64,000 nt of DNA, taken from the NCBI GenBank assembly GCA_963701675.1, contig OY969623.1, positions 7,006,001 through 7,070,000 on the forward strand, written 5' to 3'. Source of the stretch: G963701675 sp963701675 (GTDB lineage: Bacteria > Planctomycetota > Planctomycetia > Gemmatales > Gemmataceae). Positions 8,864 to 16,860 of the stretch are shown in pieces. The first letter of the stretch is position 1; each line of letters opens with the position of its first letter. The notes beneath the pieces are model-generated. The model was not told the origin of the DNA and did no database searches. It saw only the letters and a list, made by a program, of their open reading frames with translations. A program made the translations under genes and the position numbers.

Positions 8864-9229
8864 CTAATCCCAATCGTCGTCGAAACCACGCTGACTGATA
8901 TGTAGCACACCCGATTGTCCGACGCCGCCCGGGCCGCCGTGCACCTGGCAATGGTAGAAATAGTCTCCGGGTTGTGTGAATACACGCCGGAATCGATAAG
9001 GCTGACTGTGAAGCCCGGAATCAAAGAGTGGGGTAGCGCTGTCTTCGGTGACGGTGTGGAAAGCAGAGCCTGTAAAGGTCCATACGAATTGATCACCTGT
9101 CAAGCCGCTCTCGTCCGCAGGTGTAAATGCCCCTAGGCTTACAACAATTACATACCGTTCGGCCAAAGCCGTTGCCGGAATGGCCAAGAGCCCAAGTCCA
9201 AGTGCCACGGCGGCAGCGAAGCGTTTCAT
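8864..9229 (-). CDS. Secreted plastocyanin-like cupredoxin
   Basis: 121 residues with a clear signal peptide (MKRFAAAVALGLGLLAIPATALA) and a GAGGAG ribosome site. Copper-ligand positions can be seen: the first histidine in GSAFHTVTED, then Cys and His in YFYHCQVHGG. The axial methionine usually found a few residues later is not present (GGPGGVGQSG follows), so this may be a green or red-shifted copper site or a low-affinity copper binder. The fold signature FTQPGDYFYHC is otherwise standard. The protein would act in the periplasm in electron transfer or copper handling. It stands alone. Confidence 0.82.
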   Translation of the reverse strand: MKRFAAAVALGLGLLAIPATALAERYVIVVSLGAFTPADESGLTGDQFVWTFTGSAFHTVTEDSATPLFDSGLHSQPYRFRRVFTQPGDYFYHCQVHGGPGGVGQSGVLHISQRGFDDDWD

Positions 9230-9346
9230 TGCAAAGCTCCTCTCTGGGTTGGTACAGCAAATAACAGGCGGAGCGAAGCGCCTCCTAATATACTCCCAGT
9301 CCTACCGGAAATAAATAACCTGTTGCATTTTTCTTTCAATTGTCCG

Positions 9347-10019
9347 TTACAACAGCTGCCGGACGGCCTCGGCCGAGACTTCTTCCAAGGTCCGAACCAC
9401 ACGATCCGCGCCGGCGTTCTTCAGGGCGTCCGCGGAATGGTGGCCGCCGATGCTGACGGCCAAGCATTTCATTCCAGCTGCCTTGGCCGCCTGGACGCCT
9501 GCCACGGCATCTTCGATCACTATGCATCGCTCCGGCGGCACGCCGAGTTTCTCCGCGGCGACCTGGAACACCTGGGGATCGGGCTTACCACGCTCGGTGT
9601 CTTCCATGGAGACGAGCACGGTGAAGAAACGTGCGGTTTCTGTGATGCGCAAAATCAGGTCCAAGTTGGCACGCGGCGCACTGGAGCCGACGGCTTGGCA
9701 AAACCCGGCAGGTTGAAGGCCTTCGAGAAGCCGGCGCGCGCCGGGAAGCAGGGTGACGCCTTCTTGAGCGGCCTCGCGGTAGAGGATTTCCTTGCGGTCA
9801 CCGATGTGCGCGACTTCCGCATCGGTGAGCGGCGTCTGCAACAGCTGCCGAATAATCTCCGGATTACGCCGGCCGAAAGTCGCGGCGAAGTCGGCGCGAG
9901 TGAAATTGAAGCTCTTCTCGCGCCAGCATCGCCCAGGCCTGGAAATGCAACTCTGCGGTGTCGACGAGGGTGCCGTCCACATCCCAGATGACGGCAGCAT
10001 TTTCGATAGATGGATTCAT
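9347..10019 (-). CDS. HAD-superfamily hydrolase (beta-phosphoglucomutase-like), frameshifted
   Basis: The ATG at 10019 opens MNPSIENAAVIWDVDGTL followed by VDTAELHF, containing HAD motif I (DVDGT). At about 9917-9923 the frame breaks within a GCGCG tract and coding continues in another frame: REKSFNFTRADFAATFGRR, GSSAPRANLD (motif II), GKPDPQVFQVAAEKLG (motif III lysine) and VIEDAVAGVQAAKAAGM (motif IV). Restoring a lost GC dinucleotide, or removing one base, gives about 224 residues, the usual length. The intact enzyme would be a small sugar- or metabolite-phosphate phosphatase or mutase. As written the catalytic aspartate is separated from the rest. Confidence 0.78.
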
Positions 10020-10027
10020 AAACAAAC

Positions 10028-10053
10028 CAGGCCGGACATTTCTGTCCGGCCTG
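10028..10053. repeat. Inverted repeat, possible terminator between convergent-spaced genes
   Basis: CAGGCCGGACA, loop TTTC-like, TGTCCGGCCTG: a perfect 11-bp hairpin between the DUF1559 gene (upstream) and the HAD gene (downstream), both minus strand. It has no T tract. It resembles the GGGCAGACA/TGTCTGCCC hairpin at 1162-1183 in having a GACA-N4-TGTC tip. Confidence 0.65.
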
Positions 10054-10082
10054 CGATTCGTTGTACGAGCTTGGCTTGGTGG

Positions 10083-11033
10083 TTAGTAATCTCCGCTCAC
10101 CAGGTCGTTCCCGCGGCGCGTCGCCATCGCCGCGAACGTAGGAAGAGGCACAGATGCGTTGATAAAACGAACAGAACCATCGGCGAACGCACAGATCGCA
10201 CCACCGGGATGCAACGCAAACACCTCCGCGTCTGGCGAGAGGTAATTGGCGCAATTGACGGCGCAGCTACCGGGAGAAGTTGGGGGGTTACTGTTGGTGT
10301 TCGCACTATGCAGCAACATTCCAGATGCGGGATCACCCCATCCGGGGTTTAGGCCACCCGTGGTACTCTGCAGCCCCTTGAGGGTCCACACCTCTGGCCT
10401 GGCCGCGACTTCCACGAGCGTCAATGTATTTGACGCGCCATCGTTGATGTCTGAGATCCGGATCTTCGGCGAAGGGAATCCGACGGGTACAAGTATGCCT
10501 TCTAGTACAGTCGGCTTGGGTGGGGGCAGCAGAGGAAGAATCGAGTTATGAATCCCAAACATAGGTGCGTAGTCACTCGCCGCAGCTCCAGTGATAGGGT
10601 CAGTACGCAATGAGGGTGCTGAGGGACATTGCGTCATCTTGAGAGCTTCTTTGACGACGTTGAGATTGCTAATCCCGCTGTTAGGTGGGGTTTCAACTGC
10701 GCTTTTCCAATCGAGGTCCCATTTGTATCGGCTATGCAGCGGTTCTTGTTCCAACTGCGGCAGAATGAATGTCGCCCACCCATGCTGAATTGCCGGACTA
10801 GGTTGCTTCGTTTGGGCACCGGGTGGAAACGCGTTGTGCGTCGCATAGTAATTTTGCATCGCCAGTCCAAGTTGCTTCAGGTTGTTCTTGCAGGTCGTCT
10901 GATTCGCGGCCTCGCGGACTTTCTGCACCGCAGGCAACAGGAGTGCGATGAGGACGCCGATAATGGCGATCACGACCAACAACTCAATAAGAGTGAAGGC
11001 CTTACTTCCACGTTGACTGCGGCCGGCGTGCAT
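10083..11033 (-). CDS. DUF1559 domain protein with type IV pilin-like N-terminus
   Basis: About 316 residues from the ATG at 11033, chosen because GGAGGGAG lies just upstream. The N-terminus has a prepilin cleavage and methylation motif, KAFTLIELLVVIAIIGVL, followed by a long hydrophobic helix and then AAVQKVREAAN-like and CKNNLKQLGLAMQNY sequence, diagnostic of the DUF1559 family that is strongly expanded in planctomycetes. The C-terminal H-x9-DG signature is present (HPGGAICAFADG). These proteins are thought to be processed and exported by a type II secretion or pilus-like machinery; individual functions are unknown. It is a solitary gene. Confidence 0.92.
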   Translation of the reverse strand: MHAGRSQRGSKAFTLIELLVVIAIIGVLIALLLPAVQKVREAANQTTCKNNLKQLGLAMQNYYATHNAFPPGAQTKQPSPAIQHGWATFILPQLEQEPLHSRYKWDLDWKSAVETPPNSGISNLNVVKEALKMTQCPSAPSLRTDPITGAAASDYAPMFGIHNSILPLLPPPKPTVLEGILVPVGFPSPKIRISDINDGASNTLTLVEVAARPEVWTLKGLQSTTGGLNPGWGDPASGMLLHSANTNSNPPTSPGSCAVNCANYLSPDAEVFALHPGGAICAFADGSVRFINASVPLPTFAAMATRRGNDLVSGDY

Positions 11034-11227
11034 TGGAACTCCCTCCGACATATAGAGATAAGAACGAATCACTAGCCAGGAGAACAACGGCTATATCACG
11101 TGACTTATCCATCCTACCGAATCATTTTCGGCAATGCTACATATAAAGGGTAGTACGAAACTAAATCGGTCCGGCCAACGACTTAGAAAAAGGGGCGAAT
11201 ACACGCGCCCTCGATTGGAATTAAACG

Positions 11228-11611
11228 ATGGCAGCGATTGCGATGATATTTGGCGGTGTCTTGATTGCCTTGGGCGCCGGTGCGTTTATGTATGCGAGCC
11301 AACAAGGTGGCAAGCCAAGTCCGACGGCTTTGATACCCGCCGGATTCGGCCTCATTCTCTTCTTGCTTGGTATGCTCGCTCGAAAAGAAAATGTTCGGAA
11401 GCACGCCATGCACGCAGCGGCCGCCATTGGATTGATTGGCGCCATTGTGCCGGGAATGATGGGTCTTCCAGGACTCTTCAGAATGATGCGCGGCGAAGAA
11501 ATCGAACGCCCTGCCGCGGCCGTGTCGCAGTCGGCGATGGCAGCGATATGCGCCGTTTTTGTGTTGTTATGCGTGCGCTCATTCATCAGCGCCCGAAGGA
11601 ATGTCCCGTAG
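11228..11611 (+). CDS. Small four-helix membrane protein, unknown
   Basis: 127 residues with four hydrophobic stretches: MIFGGVLIALGAGAFMYA, LIPAGFGLILFLLGML, AAAAIGLIGAIVPGMMGL and AMAAICAVFVLLCVRSFI. Between helices two and three is a short charged loop (ARKENVRKHAMHA), and between three and four RMMRGEEIERP. I recognise no family motif. It precedes the two small genes at 11649 and 11960 on the same strand. Confidence 0.6.
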   Translation: MAAIAMIFGGVLIALGAGAFMYASQQGGKPSPTALIPAGFGLILFLLGMLARKENVRKHAMHAAAAIGLIGAIVPGMMGLPGLFRMMRGEEIERPAAAVSQSAMAAICAVFVLLCVRSFISARRNVP

Positions 11612-11648
11612 TTTTCGCGGCGGCAGTGCGATTTGATAAGATGAGGTT

Positions 11649-11945
11649 ATGCGCCGAGCTTCCACCCAAAAAGCACAGTCACCTGAGCGTACCGAGGTGA
11701 AGATCTTAACCCGCCTGTTTCTAAACGGCGACCGAGGCATTGATCCGCGCCTAGCCCGCCACATCGTTGAACTTCGATTTGATGACGATGACAAGTCCCG
11801 AATGAATGAGTTAGCGGCGAAGAATCAAGAAGGAGCGATTTCCAGAGGTGAGCTTCAGGAGCTTGATAGTTACATCAGGGTGGGAGACCTGCTAGCAATT
11901 CTCAAGTTAAAGGCTCGGAAGATTCTAAAAGGAAAAGCCAACTAA
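11649..11945 (+). CDS. Small helical protein paired with an HNH nuclease
   Basis: 98 residues from an ATG at 11649. The C-terminal half, MNELAAKNQEGAISRGELQE followed by LDSYIRVGDLLAILKLKAR, is a predicted two- or three-helix unit that I have seen described as a small protein next to HNH nuclease genes in planctomycetes and cyanobacteria. The HNH gene starts 14 bases after it. This arrangement suggests an antitoxin or co-factor role, but that is inference only. Confidence 0.65.
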   Translation: MRRASTQKAQSPERTEVKILTRLFLNGDRGIDPRLARHIVELRFDDDDKSRMNELAAKNQEGAISRGELQELDSYIRVGDLLAILKLKARKILKGKAN

Positions 11946-11959
11946 GAGCACCGCCGTTC

Positions 11960-12363
11960 ATGGACGAGGGCCTGGCACAAGCAGTGCGGACACGGGCGGG
12001 CGGTCGTTGCGAGTACTGTAGATTACCAGACCTCGTCGTCGATGTTCCGTTTGAGGTTGAGCACATCATTCCTAGGCAACACGGTGGTACGACAGATTTA
12101 TCCAATCTTTCGTATGCCTGCCTGCATTGCAACCGTCACAAAGGCCCAATCTCACGGGAATAGATCGCGAGGGCCCTCGCCCGCGGCAATATCGCCTCTT
12201 TAATCCAAGGCGCCACAAATGGACTAAGCACTTCCGTTGGGTTGGCCCGCTTCTTTCCGGCCGCACTCCCGTCGGCCGAGTTACGGTCCAAGTCCTCGCG
12301 ATAAATAATCCGCTGCGGGTGATCCTTCGCAAGGAACTCATTGAGCAAGGGCTTCTGTCCTAA
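11960..12363 (+). CDS. HNH endonuclease, frameshifted
   Basis: The first frame reads MDEGLAQAVRTRAGGRCEYC then RLPDLVVDVPFEVEHIIPRQ and LSNLSYACLHCNRHKGP, with the CxxC, EHIIP and CxxCNRHKG zinc and HNH elements. At about 12145-12147 the frame is lost; the next frame continues NLTGID and then RHKWTKHFRWVGPLLSGRTP, VTVQVLAINNP and ends at 12363. Adding one C to the CCC at 12145-12147 gives a normal 134-residue protein. The catalytic core lies before the break, so a truncated product might keep some activity. Its stop overlaps that of the convergent SecA-like gene by four bases. Confidence 0.8.
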
Positions 12364-14384
12364 TCCACGTACGGATCGGCGCCGATGTCCTTGAGGATTT
12401 CCTGGCGTTGCTTTTCGTAGGCCATCAGGTCAAGGCGCTGTCGTTTGTGACGGCGTTCCATCTTGCGTTGACCCTTCATGAAGAGTCGGCGAAAGCCCTG
12501 CCAGCGGCCTCGGCCGCCACGTTGGCCGCGTTCTTTGAGCGCATCCTGCTTGTCCGGACCGAGGGCTTCGAGCAATTCGTCCTCGAGTGACATGAAGAAC
12601 TGAGCGCTGCCGGGGTCTCCCTGCCGTCCGGCGCGGCCGGCGAGCTGGCGGTCGATGCGGCGGGCTTCGTGGCGTTCGGTGCCGATGACGTGAAGACCGC
12701 CGGCCTCGGCAACGCCGGCCTCCAATTTGATGTCGGTGCCGCGGCCGGCCATGTTCGTCGCAATCGTGACCTTGGACGGCTCACCCGCTCGGGCAACCAG
12801 CTCGGCTTCCTGTTCGTGGAAACGAGCGTTCAAAACTTCGTGCGGAATGTTGGCTTGCTTCAGCTTCTCGCTGCAGATATCCGACCGTTCGACCGAGCGT
12901 GTGCCGATGAGAACGGGCCGACCTTGGGCACGCATCTTCTTCACTTCTTCAACCACGGCGTCGAATTTGGCGTCCTCAGTGGGAAAGATGCGGTCGGAAA
13001 GCTGTTTGCGAATGACCGGCATATTCGTCGGCACACAACAAACCCAAATCTTGTAGACCCGGCGCAGCTCGAGGAAGTTCTGGAAAGCCGTGCCGCTCAT
13101 GCCGGACAGTTTCTTATAGAGTCGGAAGTACCGCTGGAACGTAATCTGAGCCGCATGGTCGGCAGCGATGTGGATGGGTTTGCCCTCCTTGGACTCGACC
13201 GCCTGATGGAGTCCCTCGCGCCAGTGGCGGTCGGGCATACGGCGGCCAGTGTATTCGTCGATGATGACGACCTTGTCGCCTTCGAGCATGTAGTGTTGGT
13301 CGCGGCGGAAACGATGCCAGGCGTGAATGCCACGTTCGACATGTTCGTAGAGTTTGTCCATGGCATGCGAATGTTCGCCGACGGGCGGGTTCGACCAACG
13401 GCACATTTGCCGGCCTTCTTCGGTCAATTCGATCTTCTGCTTTTTTTCGTCCAGAGTGTATTCTTTGTCACGCTGCATCGGCCGGGCGAGGTTGTTCGCC
13501 CAGTGGTACACCACTTGTTCAGCCGGTGATGCCTCGCGCGTCGGTGCACTGATGATGAGCGGCGTCTTGGCTTCATCGATGAAAATGTTGTCGCCTTCGT
13601 CCACCAGCGCGAAGTGATGGTTTTCGCGCTGAATGCGTGGATCCATGGGCCGGGAATACTGCCCCTTTTGCGCGGTCCACGGCGCCCAGAACGGCGATCC
13701 GGTGCCTTTCGCGGAAGCGAGTTTCAACCGGTCCCGCAAGAAGTCAAAGCCGAACTCGGACGCCATGCCGTACGTGATGTCGCACTTGTACGCTTCGGCG
13801 CGTTGGCTGTCCTCCATCTGCATTTGCAACACGCCCCACGTGAGCCCGAGCATTTCGTAGATGGGCCCCATCCATTCGGCGTCGCGGCGGGCGAGGTAGT
13901 CGTTGACGGTCGTGAGGTGGGCGCCTTTGCCTTGCAACGAATTGAGAACCAACGGCAACGCCGCGACCAAAGTCTTGCCTTCACCGGTTGCGACTTCGGC
14001 AAATGCACCGCCATGAATAATGGCGCCCGCCGCCAGTTGGACATCGAACGGCCGAAGCCCGATCGTCCGTTTCGACGCCACGCAGACGAGGCCAAACGCT
14101 TCGGGAAGGATCTTGTCGAGGCTCTCGCCCCCGCGGGCGCGGCCTTTCAACGACAGGCCCTTTTGTTTGAGTTCCGTGTCGGAAAGTCGGTCGAATTCCT
14201 TCTCGTAGTGCCGCGTCGGTGCGATTATGAGCGCGGCCCGGGCGATGCGCCGCTGCGCCGGCCCGCCGAACAACGCCTTGAAGTGGTTGACCCAACGAGG
14301 CCCAAACCGGCTCATCGACTGCCGGACCGGGCCGGCATGCGCATTCGGCGTCGTTCCGATTAGGGCGGGTGCTGCACTACCCAT
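12360..14384 (-). CDS. Shortened SecA-like preprotein translocase ATPase
   Basis: 674 residues, against about 830-950 for housekeeping SecA. Walker A is EVATGEGKTLVAA; the VNDYLARRDAEWMGP, SEFGFDFLRDRL, TKKLSGMSGTA-like (YKKLSGMSGTAFQNF), IATNMAGRGTDIKL and QLAGRAGRQGDPGSAQFF motifs of the DEAD motor and cross-linking domain are all there. Walker B reads LVDEGDNIFIDEAKTPLIIS where canonical SecA has VDEVDSILIDEARTPLIIS. The protein ends soon after the scaffold helix (MAYEKQRQEILKDIG), so the wing, two-helix finger region and C-terminal zinc site are missing or much reduced. It is the last gene of the operon with the M50/HlyD proteins, which points to a specialised export role. Confidence 0.85.
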   Translation of the reverse strand: MGSAAPALIGTTPNAHAGPVRQSMSRFGPRWVNHFKALFGGPAQRRIARAALIIAPTRHYEKEFDRLSDTELKQKGLSLKGRARGGESLDKILPEAFGLVCVASKRTIGLRPFDVQLAAGAIIHGGAFAEVATGEGKTLVAALPLVLNSLQGKGAHLTTVNDYLARRDAEWMGPIYEMLGLTWGVLQMQMEDSQRAEAYKCDITYGMASEFGFDFLRDRLKLASAKGTGSPFWAPWTAQKGQYSRPMDPRIQRENHHFALVDEGDNIFIDEAKTPLIISAPTREASPAEQVVYHWANNLARPMQRDKEYTLDEKKQKIELTEEGRQMCRWSNPPVGEHSHAMDKLYEHVERGIHAWHRFRRDQHYMLEGDKVVIIDEYTGRRMPDRHWREGLHQAVESKEGKPIHIAADHAAQITFQRYFRLYKKLSGMSGTAFQNFLELRRVYKIWVCCVPTNMPVIRKQLSDRIFPTEDAKFDAVVEEVKKMRAQGRPVLIGTRSVERSDICSEKLKQANIPHEVLNARFHEQEAELVARAGEPSKVTIATNMAGRGTDIKLEAGVAEAGGLHVIGTERHEARRIDRQLAGRAGRQGDPGSAQFFMSLEDELLEALGPDKQDALKERGQRGGRGRWQGFRRLFMKGQRKMERRHKRQRLDLMAYEKQRQEILKDIGADPYVD

Positions 14385-14396
14385 CTGAGATTCCCT

Positions 14397-14512
14397 AGTT
14401 GTCAGTTGTCAGTTGTCAGAAGTGGCTAGGGACTTTACTAGTCAGTTGTCAGAAGTAGTCACCCGTAGGGTATTTGCAACTGACAACTGACAACTAACAA
14501 CTGACAACTACT
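14397..14512. repeat. TTGTCAG heptad repeat block forming opposed arms
   Basis: Between the M50/HlyD gene and the SecA-like gene. The left part has four copies of a TTGTCAG heptad (AGTTGTCAGTTGTCAGTTG), the middle one more (CTAGTCAGTTGTCAG), and the right part the complementary heptads (CAACTGACAACTGACAAC, then CTAACAACTGACAACTA). The arms can fold into a large hairpin in the operon mRNA. The same heptads occur at 47622-47700 and 62661-62708. Confidence 0.85.
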
Positions 14513-14514
14513 TA

Positions 14515-16815
14515 TTAGATCAATCCGAGATCAAACGTCGATGAAATCGTACGCCATGTCCACCACCAGCACGAACGCCACTTACAATGCACTTTCACCA
14601 TCGCAAGCGTTCCCGGATGAATGCTCCAATCGGGCTGGTTGAAATCAATGGAAACCAGGAACTGTTGACTCTGTGGCGTGCTACCGCCGCCGGCCGTTTG
14701 CTTCACCGCCACCGGGCCGCCAAACTTGGTCGTCAACTGGTCCGGCACGGACTTCGCTTCCGACTCCTGCAGCAGATCAACCTTTCCGTCCCACGTCTTT
14801 CCAGCGAAACCTTGCACCCGAATCGTCACCGGCAGGTCGCGCTTATTGGCTCGGGCAATCGCCAATTCGTCGCGCAGATGACGGTGATCGGCGGTGGAGA
14901 CAGGGAGCAGTACTTGAAGTCGTTTGGGATCGCCGATCGTGCAGAACGGTTCGGACTCTTGCTTCGCCCATTGTTTGCCGACGTCGTCCTTGCGTGGGCA
15001 TGACATCACGATTCCGTCGCGCGGTGCCCTAAGCTCGAGGGCCTTGCTTGCCTCTTGCCACACGTTCAAGCCGCCCCTGGCCGCCGTCAATTGTCCCGCC
15101 GCCTGGGCAATCTTAGTTTCCATCTGCCCCCGTTCCTGGGTTTCAGAGGTCTGATCTTTTTGTTCGCGGAACGTCCTCAGCTGAATCTCCAAACCCTCGA
15201 CTTTGCTGCGAGCGGAGGCAAGTTGGTTTTCGACGTCGATACTACGAAACCTCGCCAACACATGGCCTTTGGACACCGCTTGCCCGTCGTACACATCAAG
15301 GCGATCGAGAATAAGACCCTCGGTCGCGAGATTGGGCACGTGCACCTTGACGATGGCATCCGGCGCCAACTGCACCATTCCGGTGTCCCGAACTCGGCTG
15401 AAGATCGGCAGCGGCAAGAAAAAGAAGGCCGCCAGGAATGCCACTAAGACAAGGACGGAAATCGTGACACGTTTGGATTTCATATCGGGCAATCTCCCTC
15501 GGCGGTGAATGTTCTTTCCCATGCGGTAGATCGGCCAACCGACCATGGAAGCGCCCGCGGCGACTGCCAACAGCGTGCTGACCGCTCCTAGCTTGTACGG
15601 TTCTAGGAAATAGTAGAAGAAGTACAGAATGCTAAAGGTAATCAGCCAACGGTATACGTAGCTGGTTACGGCATAGACGATAAATAGAATCTTTCGACTC
15701 GTGGCCATATACGGTTCGGGCTGGAGCTCGATGCCGAGGCAGTGCTCCTGAACCAGGCGGGAGAGGTATTTGTTGGAGCGATCGCGCAGGTTGGGAATTT
15801 CCAGCCAGTCCGCCAGGACGTAATAGCCGTCGAACCGCATCAGCGGATTGGCGTTGAACATGATGGTGCTAATGCTGCACACGATCATGAGGCTTTGGGC
15901 CATCTCGTGCCAGAACTCGCCGGGCTTCGAATTCCACCAGTAAAACGTGGCAAGGGCGGCGATCAAAAGTTCCACGTAGATTCCGGCGTAACTGATGATG
16001 ATCCGCTTCCATTTGTTCGGCAGCGTCCAGGCGTCCGACACGTTGCAATAGAGACAGGGCGAGAGGCACAGGAAGAGCGCCCCCATTTCATGGACTTCAC
16101 CGCCGAACGCCTTGCAACTCAGGCCGTGCCCGAACTCGTGAATGATCTTCACCATTCCCAGGGCGAACCACAGATTCATGACGGTGCCGAACTGGAAGAA
16201 CGTCTGCATGTCCGGCAACTTGCTGACAAACGACTCGAAGTTGATGAGCACGAGCATCAGGGCGGCCAGCATGATGCCGTGACTGAACACGAAGAACCAG
16301 TTGGTAAAAATCCAACCAAACCACGGCATCATCTTCGCGAGCAGCTTGTCCGGATCGTAGATCGGAATCTTGATGTAGAGGATGTTGGTGAAGTACTGGA
16401 GAAGCTCGTTGCGTTTTCGCTTTTTGCGGCGGTCGTAGAGTTGCGTGCCGGCTTTGGGCGATTCGTTGTGGGCGAGGCCCGCGGTCAAGAGTTGTTGGGC
16501 GAAGCCTTCCAAGTCTTCGAGGGTAAGGCGTTTGGGCCGAAAGCGCTTCTCGAACTCTTTCTGAGTTTCGTCGAGCGTCGTCCGGCCGTTCATGTTGTTG
16601 ATGATGAAGTGCTCTTGCTCTTCGAAACGGTAATAGCGAAGGCTGACCGGGTCCTTGACGACGTAGTAGGTCTTGCCTTCGTACTTTTGCGGCGCAATGT
16701 CCAGGTCGCAGCGAATGCGAATGCGTACCTGTTTGCGGCGTTCAACGTCGCTAGCCGGTGTAACCTTTTCCATCGCGTTACCGTGTGAAAAGTGATCGGT
16801 TGCCGGGCTGTCCAT
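14515..16815 (-). CDS. Fusion of PqqD-like domain, M50 site-2 protease and HlyD adaptor
   Basis: 766 residues. Residues about 45-115 (TYYVVKDPVSLRYYRFEEQE, MNGRTTLDETQKEFEKRF, LEDLEGFAQQLLTAGL) resemble the PqqD/RiPP-recognition fold. Next come several membrane helices carrying the zinc protease motif HEFGHG (in GMVKIIHEFGHGLSCKAFGG) and a downstream NPLMRFDGYY that matches the M50 N/D-x-P-x2-x-DG element. After a further helix (SVLVLVAFLAAFFFLPLPIF) a membrane-fusion module follows, with barrel-sandwich and coiled-coil segments (VHVPNLATEGLILDRL, DVYDGQAVSKGHVLARF, SKALELRAPRDGIVMSCPR). It ends WWTWRTISSTFDLGLI. It lies third in the operon between the lipoprotein and SecA-like genes. An alternative start is the ATG at 16773. 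Confidence 0.85.
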   Translation of the reverse strand: MDSPATDHFSHGNAMEKVTPASDVERRKQVRIRIRCDLDIAPQKYEGKTYYVVKDPVSLRYYRFEEQEHFIINNMNGRTTLDETQKEFEKRFRPKRLTLEDLEGFAQQLLTAGLAHNESPKAGTQLYDRRKKRKRNELLQYFTNILYIKIPIYDPDKLLAKMMPWFGWIFTNWFFVFSHGIMLAALMLVLINFESFVSKLPDMQTFFQFGTVMNLWFALGMVKIIHEFGHGLSCKAFGGEVHEMGALFLCLSPCLYCNVSDAWTLPNKWKRIIISYAGIYVELLIAALATFYWWNSKPGEFWHEMAQSLMIVCSISTIMFNANPLMRFDGYYVLADWLEIPNLRDRSNKYLSRLVQEHCLGIELQPEPYMATSRKILFIVYAVTSYVYRWLITFSILYFFYYFLEPYKLGAVSTLLAVAAGASMVGWPIYRMGKNIHRRGRLPDMKSKRVTISVLVLVAFLAAFFFLPLPIFSRVRDTGMVQLAPDAIVKVHVPNLATEGLILDRLDVYDGQAVSKGHVLARFRSIDVENQLASARSKVEGLEIQLRTFREQKDQTSETQERGQMETKIAQAAGQLTAARGGLNVWQEASKALELRAPRDGIVMSCPRKDDVGKQWAKQESEPFCTIGDPKRLQVLLPVSTADHRHLRDELAIARANKRDLPVTIRVQGFAGKTWDGKVDLLQESEAKSVPDQLTTKFGGPVAVKQTAGGGSTPQSQQFLVSIDFNQPDWSIHPGTLAMVKVHCKWRSCWWWTWRTISSTFDLGLI

Positions 16816-16860
16816 GAGGTCAGGACAACCGGCAACCGAAGTTCGTCAACTTTCACCGCG

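Noticed and set aside
14397..14512. CRISPR array
   Set aside because: The repeat unit is only seven bases with no unique spacers, and no cas genes are nearby.
15742..16788. 348-codon plus-strand frame across the M50/HlyD gene
   Set aside because: It is the antisense of the HEFGH-containing protease; the translation is low-complexity and has no domain features.
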